Shown here in pieces: positions 25,887 to 36,410 of a stretch of 64,000 nucleotides of DNA. Below the pieces are notes generated by a model. The model did not search any database. It was not told where the DNA came from and saw only the letters and a program-made list of their open reading frames with translations. Numbering within the stretch: the first letter of the stretch is position 1; each line of letters begins with the position of its first letter. The translations under genes and the position numbers were made by a program. This DNA comes from Candidatus Accumulibacter proximus (GTDB lineage Bacteria > Pseudomonadota > Gammaproteobacteria > Burkholderiales > Rhodocyclaceae): the NCBI GenBank assembly GCA_016709675.1, contig JADJMH010000037.1, positions 62,001 to 126,000 on the forward strand, written 5' to 3'.

Positions 25887-27322
25887 GGGTTTAGTCCGTT
25901 CCGTGTGGAATGGGGAGGAAACGGGCGAAGGGAGGGGCGGGCAAATGGGTAAGTTTTCCAGCGACGAGGTAGGCCATGGCGATGAAGTTTTCGACGCGGC
26001 GATAGCCGCGAGCGCAGGCCTCGCCTCCTGAAGCGCCCGATTCATGGCCTCGACGCGGGCATTGTGTTTGCCGGCCTGGAAGCCATTGAGTACGCCCGGA
26101 AGATGCTTGGTGATGGTCCTGCCGAGCCGCAGAAGGGTTCGAGTCGGCAGCGACTGGCCCAACTCAGCCAGCGTTTGAAGGGGGCTTGGCCTCATCAGGC
26201 GTCGTGGCCTTGGCATAGATCGCGCGCAACGCTTCCTTGATGCGCCAAGCGCGTGCGGTCTTGAGATTCGAGCGCTGCAACCAGTGCATGGTCTGGGTTT
26301 GCTTGACGGTCCAGTCGGCGGGTTTCTTTTGCAGGCTCCAGCGGGTGCCCTTGAGTTCGGGTTCCTTTGACCTCGGCCCGGCGCACCTCGTCCAGCGCCT
26401 TGCTGCTCAGAGCGACCACGTGAAAGCGGTCGAAGCAGACCTTGGCCTCGGCAAAGTGCTCGGCGGCGCCCGCCTGAAAAGCACCGCTCATGTCCATGCT
26501 CAAATCGGTAATCGCGCTCGGTTGGCCGCCATGCTCGGCGAGATCGCTGGCGAACCCCAGCGTGGCCTTATCTCGACCGGGCGTGGCAAACAGCAGACGT
26601 GGCGCATCAAGATCATGGAAAACAGCGATGCACGTCTGGCCGCGCTTACTGGCGGTCTCATCGACGCCGACGGCACGAACCTCGGCATGACTCTCCTTGG
26701 CGCGCGCCTGCGCCATGATGCTCGATGACGCGCCACAGTCTGGGACTGCGAACGCGCAGCACCCGGCCGCCGCCAGTACCGACATGGTCGGTGCCAGCAT
26801 CAGCGTCAACGCCTCGAACAACAGCGTGAAGTGACTGCCTTCGCGCCCAGGGCCACGAGTTTGCGTCACCTGCCGCAGCCGGCACAGGCGACTCGCGGTA
26901 CCTCGGCATGCAGACGGGCTTCGTACTCGAAGAAATCCAGATGGCGCCAGGAGCGCGCCAAGCGGTCATGCAGCGGCTGCGCCGGTGCTCCACAGGCGGG
27001 ACAGGCATGACTCGCCGCGCCGAACTTCACCTGGAAGTCGATCCGTCCAGCCTCCGGTGTAAGGTCACGATCCACCTGCCAAGGCGCAACAAGGCCCAGG
27101 GCCTGGGTAGACAACGTTTCAATCATGGGAACCGGTCGGAAGAGGAAGGCCGCCATTGCCCTCCATGCCGGGCCCGGCAGGCTGCCTCCCTCGGCAAAGA
27201 GGAAGCGTACGCGAGGGAGGCGTGAAGGGTCCGGCTACGCCCGGACTGCGTCCGCCCTTGACATCACCTCCCTCTCAAACCACACGCCTCTCGTCCGTTT
27301 CCACACGAAACGGCATAGAGCC
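25887..27322 (-). mobile_element. ISL3-family insertion sequence, copy A
   Basis: A 1,436-bp element with imperfect ~24-bp terminal inverted repeats (GGGTTTAGTCCGTTCCGTGT... and GGCTCTATGCCGTTTCGTGT...) and an exact 8-bp target duplication GCGCAAAG at 25879-25886 and 27323-27330, as expected for ISL3. Copies B (43215-44464) and C (56414-57807) share both ends. Confidence 0.92.
25900..27156 (-). pseudogene. ISL3 transposase, copy A, frameshifted
   Basis: The N-terminal zinc-binding part (MIETLSTQALGLVAPWQVDR, then CPACGAPAQPLHDRLARSWRHLDFFEYEARL and VACAGCGR, two Cys pairs) lies in one frame (27156-26866). The catalytic part (VRAVGVDETASKRGQTCIAV, ITDLSMDMSGAF, KVCFDRFHVVALSSKALDEVRR) is in another (26869-26195), and the C terminus (LGRTITKHLPGVLNGFQAGKHNARVEAMNRALQ) in a third. 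At least two shifts, near 26870 and 26200, break the gene. Family: ISL3 DDE transposases with an N-terminal zinc finger. Copies B and C are broken at other places. Confidence 0.85.
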
Positions 27323-28550
27323 GCGCAAAGCCATTCCAGAGCGTACTCGCCCCTCCGCGGCGTCAAGGATTCGCTGCGCCGGGCTGCAAAAAGCGCAGCC
27401 CGTCCTTGACCCCGCTCCGAGGCGAAAAACACTGTTGGCGCGCGCCAACACGGGTTTGGGGGGTGGGTCCGTTTTGATGAGCGTTGAGGTCTGCTGGATC
27501 CGGTGCCGCCGGCAACGCTGTACCCGGTCATGGCCGAGATTGGCGATGCTCTGTACCAGCAAGGCTATCTGGCGGGATTTCGCTCGATCAACGACACCTT
27601 GCTGATTGCCCTGGACGGCACTGATTTCTTCTCCTCGGAAAAGATTTCCTGTGCCTGTTGCAGCGAGACTCGCCTGAAGAACGACAGGGTTCTCTATCGC
27701 CACATTGCCGTGACGCCGGTGCTGGTGGCGCCGGGCCAGGCGAAAGCCATCCCGTTGCCGCCGGAAGTCGTGCAGCCCCACGATGGCCAGGACAAGCAGG
27801 ACTGCGAATTGGCCGCCGCGGCCCGCTGGCTGGCGCGCTGGGGCGAGCACTACCGCCCGTGGCGCATCACCTACCTGGGCGACGACCTCTACTGCCATCC
27901 GTCGCATTGCCTGCAGGTGCGGGCGCAACAGGCCGACTTCCTGTTCTCTGCAAGCCCGAATCCCATGCCACGCTCTACGAGTGGGTCGGCGATTTCGAGC
28001 GCAACGAGCGACTTGGCCGCGTCGTACAGGCGCGACGCGTCGGCAAGAAGCGCTTGACCGACACCTATCGCTATGTCCATCAAGTGCCATTGCGCAGCAC
28101 CGACGATGCCGTGATGGCCACCTGGCTGGAACTGGTCACCACCGATGCCCGCGGTGCCATCGTCTTCAAGAACGCCTGGGCCACCTCCATGAGAACAACA
28201 ACACCCTCAAGACCAAGGGCTACCATTTCGACCACAACTTCGGACACGGCAAACAGTTCTTGGCCAACCTGTTCGCCACAATGATCTTGTTGGCCTTCTT
28301 GGTCCATACCGCCCTGGACTGGATGGACACCCGTTACGCCAAGGTGCGCAGCCTGCTGCCCTCCCGCCGCACCTTCTTCGAACACCTGCGCGCCTTGCTA
28401 CAGTACCTGCCGTTCGATGACTGGGATCACCTCATGCGCTTCATGCAGCAGCGCCTCGCTCCCAACGCCCCAGACACCAGCTGACTTACTCGATCCAACA
28501 GTCCTTACCCTCACCACCCACTACCATGGAATTTGAAATGAGAACTGCTG

Positions 28551-28781
28551 ATGATGACGCGGCCCGGAAGGAAAGAGCACCTCATTCCAGTTATCCTTGA
28601 TGATGTGGGCGCAGAAGGCGCCGTAGGTATCCCTGCAACGATCGGCCGAATAGATCTGCGCGATGTCTGGACGGATGTTCAGAAGAGTACTGTGGTCACG
28701 AAGGACACGATCAACGCCCTACGTAACCGATGCGTACTGCCCATGCTGGAGAAGCTAGACGCAGCAAGCGACGCCGTCTAA
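28551..28781 (+). pseudogene. 3' fragment of a possible TIR-domain protein
   Basis: A 76-codon frame whose coding character begins after the ISNCY end: RKEHLIPVILDDVGAEGAVGI, then PATIGRIDLRD and a helical tail. The pattern 'xxIPVxLDDxxxxGxPxxxGxIDLR' resembles the second half of TIR domains. If so, it is the end of a TIR effector gene whose 5' part was removed by the ISNCY insertion. The match is by eye only, and no partner gene remains. Confidence 0.35.
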
Positions 28782-29472
28782 TAAAAAAATAAAAGGGGCC
28801 ACCCATTAGCCCAGGGCTTCCGCACTCGGAAAGGATATGCAAACACATGCCACAAGCTCAGGATTCCTATGTTGTTTTCAGCAGCTTCGCCCTGTATTGT
28901 TCGGCGCCTCACTTCCCAAGGCATTGGCGCAGATGATCGCAATCCGGCCTACGAAGCACTGGAACGTCCATAAGTTGCGTGGAATATCAACATCAACAGG
29001 TGGTTTGCGTATGCATTCGGAGTGCGCAGGCCCTGGCCCGGCACCTGAGTCCGTTCGGCTGAAAGGCTGCTTTTCAAGAGCTTGAGCGTCCGCAACGGGT
29101 CGGTTGCCGTCAGCCGACCGTGAGAACCAAGTGGCCGTTTAGGGTCTGGAGCGGCCAGCTCGACGGGAAACCGCCGAGGCCGAGCATCAACGGCCGGATC
29201 AGACTGATTGCCGACATGCAGGCTTCGGCATTAACCGGCAGGTCGGTGCCCTTTGGAGACTGATGACATTTCGAATGTCGGCCGGCTGGCTGCGCCATTG
29301 AACAGACATTCGAAATATAGCGGCGGAAGCGGATGGCGTGCTGCACCTAGCACGAAGGATTAAGGCGCCCGCCGAGCGCTGACGGTCAACTTTCCAAGCA
29401 GGAAGTCCGTATTGGGCTTGATACGAGTGATCATCGCTGGCGAGCGCTCCGTTATGCTCGCCAGCAGCTTCA
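28782..29472. other. Gene-poor stretch with a dispersed repeat
   Basis: About 690 bp without a convincing gene. It holds the repeat at 29098-29215 and a pair of inverted words (GACATTTCGAATGTC at about 29264 and GACATTCGAAAT at about 29306). The 82-codon frame at 28837-29085 shows no recognisable features. Confidence 0.5.
29098..29215 (+). repeat. Dispersed intergenic repeat, copy 1
   Basis: GGTCGGTTGCCGTCA, then GGTCTGGAGCGGCCAG and AAACCGCCGAGGCCGAGCAT recur in the same order and orientation at 38731-38848, roughly 80% identical. It is probably a family of genome-wide non-coding repeats. Confidence 0.7.
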
Positions 29473-30183
29473 TTAGACCGATACCGATAATTTGAATTGC
29501 TGATCTTTTCCGGAATTCTCATCCCCCATGCTGTAGGCCTGCATCAATTTCATGATCTGCATCGTTAATCGAGTATCGAGATCGTTACTCGATGCAGACG
29601 AAGAGTCGCTGGCTGATGATGGTGAAGAACCCGAAGCGGCGTTCTTTTGCTGGTAGTTCATTGCCTCCTGAAAACTGACCTTGCCGTCGCCATTGGTGTC
29701 GGCCTTGTCAAAGTTGCTGACCAGATCCTTGATCAAACTGGAGGCCGAACTGTTGGATGAACCGATTGCATCGGCCGTGCTGCTCAATTGATCTTTACTC
29801 AGCCCGCCGGCTTGCCCACCTGGCGGCATTCCACCCATTCCGCCGGGAGGCATCCCACCCATGCCGCCACTCATGCGACTGCTCATGAATTGATTGTCGA
29901 GCTCTTCGGCAACCTTCTTCAAGGTGTCGGTGAATTCCGATTTGGTGACCTTGCCGTCACTGTTCGTATCGAGTTTGGTGAACAACTCGTCAACGCTGGG
30001 CGACTTGTCCGACGAAGACGAAATCTTGTCGAAGGCGGATTGCAGGTCGGATTTCTCGATATAGCCTTGCCCGCCGGTATCGAGCTTGGCGAACAGGTTC
30101 TCCGCCATCTTTGCCGGATTAGGGCGGTCCATGCCCTGCATCATCATTCCATTGCTACCACTGATTCCTCCGATGCTACTCAT
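29473..30183 (-). CDS. EF-hand calcium-binding protein
   Basis: This intact 236-residue acidic protein has EF-hand loops DTNSDGKVTKSE (about residues 71-82) and DTNGDGKVSFQE (about 162-173), and an earlier degenerate one, DTGGQGYIEKSD. A linker carries GGMPPG repeats (about 107-122) and a Ser/Ala-rich stretch precedes the C terminus. There is no signal peptide, so export would need another route. Similar EF-hand proteins occur in many proteobacteria and Xanthomonas without an established role. A triple GTAAA repeat lies about 105 bp upstream, pointing to control by the CpxR-type regulator encoded nearby. Confidence 0.85.
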   Translation of the reverse strand: MSSIGGISGSNGMMMQGMDRPNPAKMAENLFAKLDTGGQGYIEKSDLQSAFDKISSSSDKSPSVDELFTKLDTNSDGKVTKSEFTDTLKKVAEELDNQFMSSRMSGGMGGMPPGGMGGMPPGGQAGGLSKDQLSSTADAIGSSNSSASSLIKDLVSNFDKADTNGDGKVSFQEAMNYQQKNAASGSSPSSASDSSSASSNDLDTRLTMQIMKLMQAYSMGDENSGKDQQFKLSVSV

Positions 30184-30286
30184 GATGGTTTCCTTTCTGG
30201 TGAATGAGTCAGCGTGCCGTTATTAGCACGTGGGTTTGCCTATGCAATTTAACGGCCTGCGATGCTTGAAATGAACGAGGGTTGCG

Positions 30287-30311
30287 GTAAATCCCGGTAA
30301 AACCGGGTAAA
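30287..30311 (-). promoter_or_regulatory. Triple CpxR-box-like repeat upstream of the EF-hand gene
   Basis: Three GTAAA words with exact 5-bp spacers: GTAAA-TCCCG-GTAAA-ACCGG-GTAAA, at 30287-30291, 30297-30301 and 30307-30311. The E. coli CpxR consensus is GTAAA-N5-GTAAA. Confidence 0.7.
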
Positions 30312-31114
<803 letters not shown>

Positions 31115-31636
31115 TCATGGCCGTTTGAAAACAGCTCGCGGATCGGATGCTTTGCCGGCGGCGTCAAATTGCATGCGTTGTTCTCGAGTCATCAGCTCAC
31201 GCACGCTAGCATCGCGCTTCACATGCATCAGCATTAACTGGGCGACGGCCTGTCCGTGGCGATCGGCGAGTGCACGCGCCCGCTCAAGGTCAAGCGGCTG
31301 CGTGGTGGCAAGACCGCGCATCTCCTCCATCGTCTTGAACACCCGCTTCATCACTTCCCGCTCGGCCGGTATCTCGCCGTGCAACAGTGCGAACACTTTG
31401 TCCCGCTGTGCCTCACTCAACGCCACACCGCGCGTCGGATCGAGCATCGCCATCGGCAGCATGCCGGGCGGCATGTCGCCCGGAGGAAAGGGGGCTGTGC
31501 CGGCCATCATGGGCGGTGGCAGGCCGATGCCCGGCGCGTTGGGTGTCGGGCCATGCGCTGCCACCACGAGCGGCACGGCGACGATCGCGAGCCCCAGTGC
31601 CCAGCGTTCCAGCATTTGCTTGTGTTTCGACTTCAT
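31115..31636 (-). CDS. CpxP/Spy-like periplasmic protein
   Basis: This 173-residue protein starts at the ATG at 31636 (MKSKHKQMLERWALGLAIVAVPLVVAAHG), giving a clear Sec signal peptide. The mature part is Pro/Met-rich (PPGDMPPGMLPMAML) and then helical, with the LTxxQ-type motifs LSEAQRDKVFALLH and MTREQRMQFDAA that define the Spy/CpxP fold. Such proteins are ATP-independent chaperones and negative regulators of the Cpx sensor. It is divergent from the response-regulator gene, as cpxP is from cpxRA in enterobacteria, with a CpxR-box-like repeat in the shared region. Confidence 0.8.
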   Translation of the reverse strand: MKSKHKQMLERWALGLAIVAVPLVVAAHGPTPNAPGIGLPPPMMAGTAPFPPGDMPPGMLPMAMLDPTRGVALSEAQRDKVFALLHGEIPAEREVMKRVFKTMEEMRGLATTQPLDLERARALADRHGQAVAQLMLMHVKRDASVRELMTREQRMQFDAAGKASDPRAVFKRP

Positions 31637-31732
31637 GTCGTTTCTCCTTGGTGAGTTGTACTGCCCGATTGGCAGCTCGGTGTGACGGCCGTATTTTCTG
31701 AGCTGACGACGTAAAAGGCCGCTAATCAGACC

Positions 31733-31747
31733 GTAAAAACCGGTAAA
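31733..31747 (+). promoter_or_regulatory. CpxR-box-like repeat between the cpxP-like and cpxR genes
   Basis: An exact GTAAA-AACCG-GTAAA, matching the GTAAA-N5-GTAAA consensus, 64 bp before the response-regulator start and 97 bp before the CpxP-like start. It could serve both promoters. Confidence 0.72.
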
Positions 31748-31810
31748 GAGCGCCTCCGGCATGAGGCAGGTGGCCTATGATTTCGATCATCGGCTTTCAC
31801 GGACTAGAAA

Positions 31811-32496
<686 letters not shown>

Positions 32497-32497
<1 letters not shown>

Positions 32498-33591
32498 TGG
32501 GACGTCTTTTCTGGAAGTTCTTCTTCATTTTCTGGGTGGCTCAGTTCGTCACCGCGGCGGGCGTCGGAACGGCGATCTGGATACTCCGGCCGCAGCACTT
32601 TCCTGGCCACGGACTGGTCGTTCCCGGCTCGCCACCGCCTGAATTTTCCGGCACGGAGGCTCTCCCGCCACCACATCCCAGGCCACCCATACCACCGGAG
32701 ATGTCGCTGCCCTTGCTGCCGATCGCAGCTGGAAGTCTGGTCAGCCTGGTCTTTGCGGGCTTGCTGGCCTGGTATTTCGCCCGCCCGATCCGCCTCTTGC
32801 GCGGCGCTTTTGCCGCGGTTGTTAGTGGCGAAATTGACACGCGGGTCGGCTCGGCGATGGGGGGGCGAAACGACGAACTCGCCGATCTCGGCAAAGATTT
32901 CGATGACATGGCCGGCCAGTTGGGCGACCTGCTCAATGCCCAGCGAAACTTGCTGCACGATGTCTCGCACGAACTCCGCTCACCCATGGCACGACTGCAA
33001 GCGACGGCCGACCTGATCCGGCAGCAGCCCGAGCGAGGGGCCGAATTTGCCGAACGCATCGTGCGCGACACAGAACGGATGGACCGGCTGATTGGCGAAT
33101 TGCTGACCCTGGCTAGGCTCGACTCGGGCATCCAGGATGCCATTCCTGAAAGCGTCGACCTGGGTGAAGTCATTGCCGACATTGCCGAAGACGCGCGCAT
33201 CGAGGCTGAGGAAAGGGGCTGCACGATCGACCTTGCTCTGAACGGCGAACTATGGCTGCATGGCGATCGCGAACTGCTCCATCGCGCCATCGAGAATGTC
33301 GTGCGCAACGCGCTCCACCACTCGCCCCCGGGCGGCTTGGTACGCGTGGCCGGCCAGGTCGAGGGAAACCGCCTGCGCCTGAGCATCAGCGACCAGGGGC
33401 GGGGCGTTCCGGACGAAGCGCTGGACAAGATCTTCCAGCCCTTCTACCGGGGCGGCGGCAAGACATCGGGCGGCGGCTACGGACTCGGGCTGGCCATTGC
33501 CGAACGGGTGATTGCTGCGGTCGACGGTCAAATTCGGGCAAAGAACGCGGACTCTGGCGGACTGGTGGTCGAGATCGATCTGCCCGTCTGA
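32497..33591 (+). CDS. cpxA: Sensor histidine kinase, CpxA type
   Basis: This 364-residue kinase starts inside the regulator's stop (TAATG at 32495-32499). A membrane helix is at residues 5-30 (FWKFFFIFWVAQFVTAAGVG), then a short Pro-rich periplasmic segment (PPHPRPPIPPE), then a second helix (LPIAAGSLVSLVFAGLLAWYF), HAMP, the H-box LLHDVSHELRSPMARL, N-box NVVRNALHHSPPG, and G-boxes DQGRGVPDE and GGYGLGLAIAERV. The sensor domain is much shorter than in E. coli CpxA (457 residues). It presumably senses envelope stress and phosphorylates the upstream regulator. Confidence 0.85.
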
Positions 33592-33609
33592 CGTACTTCA
33601 TTCCGGGGC

Positions 33610-33624
33610 TTTACCGGGATTAAC
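33610..33624 (-). promoter_or_regulatory. CpxR-box-like repeat before the efflux operon
   Basis: On the minus strand GTTAA-TCCCG-GTAAA, one base off the GTAAA-N5-GTAAA pattern, 46 bp before the outer-membrane factor gene. The spacer TCCCG is identical to one in the triple site at 30287. Confidence 0.6.
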
Positions 33625-33669
33625 ATTTCCCTGACACCGTCTTACATGGCGCCCCACGACAATGGCAGC

Positions 33670-35124
33670 ATGACTTCAAGACATACTGGCCGCCCCCGTT
33701 TTGCGGCTTTGGGCCTGGCGATCGCGTTGCTTGGCGGCTGTGGCGCTTTGCCCTCGGTGGGGCCGGACTACCAGACGCCCGACACCCCGATGCCCGCGGC
33801 GTGGCAGACCGGAACACCGGCTGCCGGCAAGCCCCGCGACCTTTCCCGCTGGTGGCAACAGCTTGACGACCCCCTGCTGGCGAGCCTTATCGACGAGGCA
33901 CTGAGCGGCAGCCTCGACCTCAAGGCGGCACAAGCGCGGTTGCAGCAGGCGCGGGCCAGCCGAAACCAGGCGGCAGGCGACTATTTCCCGACCATCGCGG
34001 CGTCAGGCAGGGCGAGCAGCAACCGACAGGGCGAGGTGATCAACCCGAATTATGTGGGTACGACCTATACCGCCGGTTTTGACGCCAGTTGGGAGATCGA
34101 CCTGTTTGGCGGCACCCGGCGCAGCGTCGAGGCAGCAACCGCCGATCAGGCGGCAAGCGCAGCCAGCTTGAACAATGTCCGCGTGTCGCTGGTTGCCGAG
34201 GTAGCCTTGAATTACGTCGATTTGCGCGGCTATCAGCGGCGGCTGGCGATTGCCGCCGAAAACCTGGCCAGCCAGGGCGAGACCTTGCAGATCACCGAGT
34301 GGCGCAACCAGGCCGGTCTGGCCAACAGCGTTGATGTCGAACAGGCGCGAGCCAACTTCGAACAGACACGGGCGACGATCCCCGATCTGGAAATAGGACG
34401 CGATCAGGCAGAAAACCGTCTGGCCTTGCTGCTTGGCCGCCACCCCGGCTTGCTCCATGACCGACTGGTAGCCTACAAATCGCTCCCTGCCGTGCCGGCC
34501 AGCATCGCCAGCGGCATTCCCGCCGACATCCTGCTGCAGCGCCCCGACCTGATCGCTGCCGAGCGCACCCTGGCGGCTGAAACGGCTAGGGTCGGCCAGA
34601 AAATGGCGGCTCGTTATCCGGCCCTGTCGCTATCCGGCTCGTTCGGGTGGGAAGCGTTTTCCTTTGGTGCGCTGAGCGGCGCCGGTGCGGTGGCGTCCGC
34701 GACGGCCGCGAGCCTGGCGGCGACCGTGTTCGACGGTGGCCGTTTGCGCAGCGCGGTAGACGTCCAGAGCGCCGTGCAGGCGCAGGCCCTGATTGCCTAC
34801 GAAAGCGGCATTCTGACGGCGCTGGAGGAAGTCGAAAACGCCCTCAAGGCGCACGCGGGCGCGCGTGAGCGACTGAATGCCAGGCAGGCGGCAGCCGACG
34901 CTGCGCGCAATGCCGCGCAAATGGGTCAGCTGCAGTATGAATCCGGCCTGACCGACTTTCAGAAGGTGCTGGATACCCAGCGCACCCGCCTGACGGCGGA
35001 AGACAACCTGTCGACAGCGCAGTCGACCCTGCTGACCAGCCTGATCAAGCTCTACAAGGCACTTGGCGGCGGCTGGGAACAGCCGGTCGCGACGCAGGAC
35101 ACAGCAGAAGGCAAGCCATCATGA
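33670..35124 (+). CDS. NodT-family outer-membrane efflux lipoprotein
   Basis: A 484-residue TolC-like channel protein. The start MTSRHTGRPRFAALGLAIALLGGC is chosen because it gives a lipoprotein signal with the lipobox LLGGC. The NodT/OprM layout is seen twice over: PDYQTPDTPMPAAW near the N terminus, coiled-coil ASRNQAAGDYFPTI, strand AGFDASWEIDLFGGTRR, conserved IPADILLQRPDLIAAERTLAAE, and a second coiled-coil half ending ALGGGWEQ. It forms the outer-membrane exit of the tripartite exporter whose adaptor gene overlaps it by 4 bp. Confidence 0.92.
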   Translation: MTSRHTGRPRFAALGLAIALLGGCGALPSVGPDYQTPDTPMPAAWQTGTPAAGKPRDLSRWWQQLDDPLLASLIDEALSGSLDLKAAQARLQQARASRNQAAGDYFPTIAASGRASSNRQGEVINPNYVGTTYTAGFDASWEIDLFGGTRRSVEAATADQAASAASLNNVRVSLVAEVALNYVDLRGYQRRLAIAAENLASQGETLQITEWRNQAGLANSVDVEQARANFEQTRATIPDLEIGRDQAENRLALLLGRHPGLLHDRLVAYKSLPAVPASIASGIPADILLQRPDLIAAERTLAAETARVGQKMAARYPALSLSGSFGWEAFSFGALSGAGAVASATAASLAATVFDGGRLRSAVDVQSAVQAQALIAYESGILTALEEVENALKAHAGARERLNARQAAADAARNAAQMGQLQYESGLTDFQKVLDTQRTRLTAEDNLSTAQSTLLTSLIKLYKALGGGWEQPVATQDTAEGKPS

Positions 35125-36410
35125 CCCAGACCTCAGACAATGCATCCGCAGCACTGGATGACCTGCTTGATCCTGCCGAAAAAGGCGGCTTCCTTGGCCC
35201 AAAGCGTAAATGGCTGCTAATTGGCGGCACGGTTGCCGCGTTGCTTGCCGGCCTATTGTTGCTCGGCGGCGGCGGCAATGAAACCGGGGGAAACTACATC
35301 ACCGAGGAAGTGGCGCTCGGCAATCTGCTGGTCACCGCATCGGCCAGCGGCACCCTGCAACCGACCAAGTCGGTCGATGTCGGCAGCGAACTTTCCGGCA
35401 CCCTGACCAAGGTGCTGGCGGAGGAAAACGACCATGTCACCAAGGGCCAGTTGCTGGCCGAACTCGACACCACCAAGCTCAAGGACACGGTCACGAAGTC
35501 GCGGGCGGCCGTGACGGCGGCCGTGGCAGGCGTTGCACAAAAACGCGCCACGGTGGCCGAAGCCAAGGCCTCGCTGTCGCGCATGCGGCAGGTTGCCGAA
35601 CTTTCCGGCGGCAAGGTGCCGGCCAAGACCGAACTGGAAACCGCCGAGGCAACGCTGCAGCGCGCGATCGCCGATGAGGCGAGTGCCCAGGCCGATGTCG
35701 CGCAGGCTAGGGCGACCTTGAAAACCGACGAAACCAACCTCGGCAAGGCGATCATCCGTTCGCCGGTCGACGGCGTGGTGCTGACGCGCAAGGTGGAGCC
35801 GGGCCAGACGGTGGCGGCACAGATGACGACGCCGGTTCTCTTTGTGCTGGCGGAGGATTTGTCCAAGATGGAACTGCAGGTGAAAGTGGACGAAGCAGAT
35901 GTCGGCAATGTGAAAATCGGCCAGAAAGCGACGTTCACCGTATCCGCCTGGCCGGGGCGCAAGTTTCCGGCCTTCATCCAGCGCGTCGGACTCGGCTCGA
36001 CGACGACCGACAACGTGGTCACCTACAAGACCATCCTGCAGGTGGACAATGAAGATCTGGCCTTGCGGCCAGGCATGACGGCAACGGCGACCATCGTGAC
36101 CGCCAGCCGCGACGATGTGCTGCTGGTGCCCAACGCGGCGCTGCGCTTCGTACCGCCGACGGCTGATGCCCAAGCGAAAAGTCGCGGGCTGGTTGCCCGG
36201 CTGACACCGGGGCCGCCGCCAACGACAAAAACCCGCCCGGTGGTGGCTGCGGGTAATTCGGCCCCGCAGGTCTGGGTCAAGGGGGAAAACGGGCCACAGG
36301 CGATAGCGATCAAGACCGGCGTCAGCAATGGCCGCTATACCGAGGTGCTCGACGGCGACTTGAGCGCCAGCATGGGAGTGATTACCGATTACCAGGAGGC
36401 GAAGAAGTGA
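35121..36410 (+). CDS. MacA/HlyD-type periplasmic adaptor
   Basis: A 429-residue membrane-fusion protein. An N-terminal cytoplasmic tail is followed by one membrane helix (KWLLIGGTVAALLAGLLLL, about 33-52), then the lipoyl half VALGNLLVTASASGTLQPTK, a helical hairpin (about 110-200), the second lipoyl half AIIRSPVDGVVLTRKVEPGQ, and beta-barrel segments (MELQVKVDEADVGNVKIGQ). It links the inner-membrane ABC exporter to the NodT channel. It overlaps the genes on both sides by 4 bp (ATGA), so the operon is tightly coupled. Substrate unknown; MacA homologues handle macrolides, lipopeptides or haem precursors. Confidence 0.9.
   Translation: MTQTSDNASAALDDLLDPAEKGGFLGPKRKWLLIGGTVAALLAGLLLLGGGGNETGGNYITEEVALGNLLVTASASGTLQPTKSVDVGSELSGTLTKVLAEENDHVTKGQLLAELDTTKLKDTVTKSRAAVTAAVAGVAQKRATVAEAKASLSRMRQVAELSGGKVPAKTELETAEATLQRAIADEASAQADVAQARATLKTDETNLGKAIIRSPVDGVVLTRKVEPGQTVAAQMTTPVLFVLAEDLSKMELQVKVDEADVGNVKIGQKATFTVSAWPGRKFPAFIQRVGLGSTTTDNVVTYKTILQVDNEDLALRPGMTATATIVTASRDDVLLVPNAALRFVPPTADAQAKSRGLVARLTPGPPPTTKTRPVVAAGNSAPQVWVKGENGPQAIAIKTGVSNGRYTEVLDGDLSASMGVITDYQEAKK

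Larger units (their letters stand above)
25807..27477. mobile_element. Small inverted-repeat-bounded remnant inside the ISNCY element
   Basis: Ends carry TCAAGAAACGGACCCACC (25807-25824) and, inverted, GGTGGGTCCGTTTTGA (27462-27477), sharing 13 bp exactly. Excluding the ISL3 copy inside it, only about 235 bp remain and no transposase is recognised, so it may be a non-autonomous or deleted element. It interrupts the ISNCY transposase frame between NLLD and PVPPATL. Confidence 0.5.
25362..28484 (+). pseudogene. ISNCY-type transposase, split by nested insertions
   Basis: The N-terminal part lies at about 25362-25777 (LIEKVRDGFRALPDGRKRS, LSAFAVFFSQSLSFLDSQVRMQ; then, after ~120 bp of foreign sequence, NNASSLFGVHEIPCDNQIRN). 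The C-terminal part resumes at about 27492 with DPVPPATLYPVMAEIGDAL and continues through ALDGTDFFSSEKISCACCS, RWGEHYRPWRITYLGDDLYCH, WVGDFERNERLGRVVQ, then LKTKGYHFDHNFGHGKQFLA and a stop at 28484. Frame changes are needed near 27955 and 28190. In between sits an inverted-repeat-bounded fragment that itself contains an ISL3 element. The pieces join into one transposase of about 450 residues, so the element was complete before it was hit. Confidence 0.75.

Noticed and set aside
28837..29085. An 82-codon frame in the gap after the ISNCY remnant
   Set aside because: No ribosome-binding site, no recognisable family or domain, and atypical composition.
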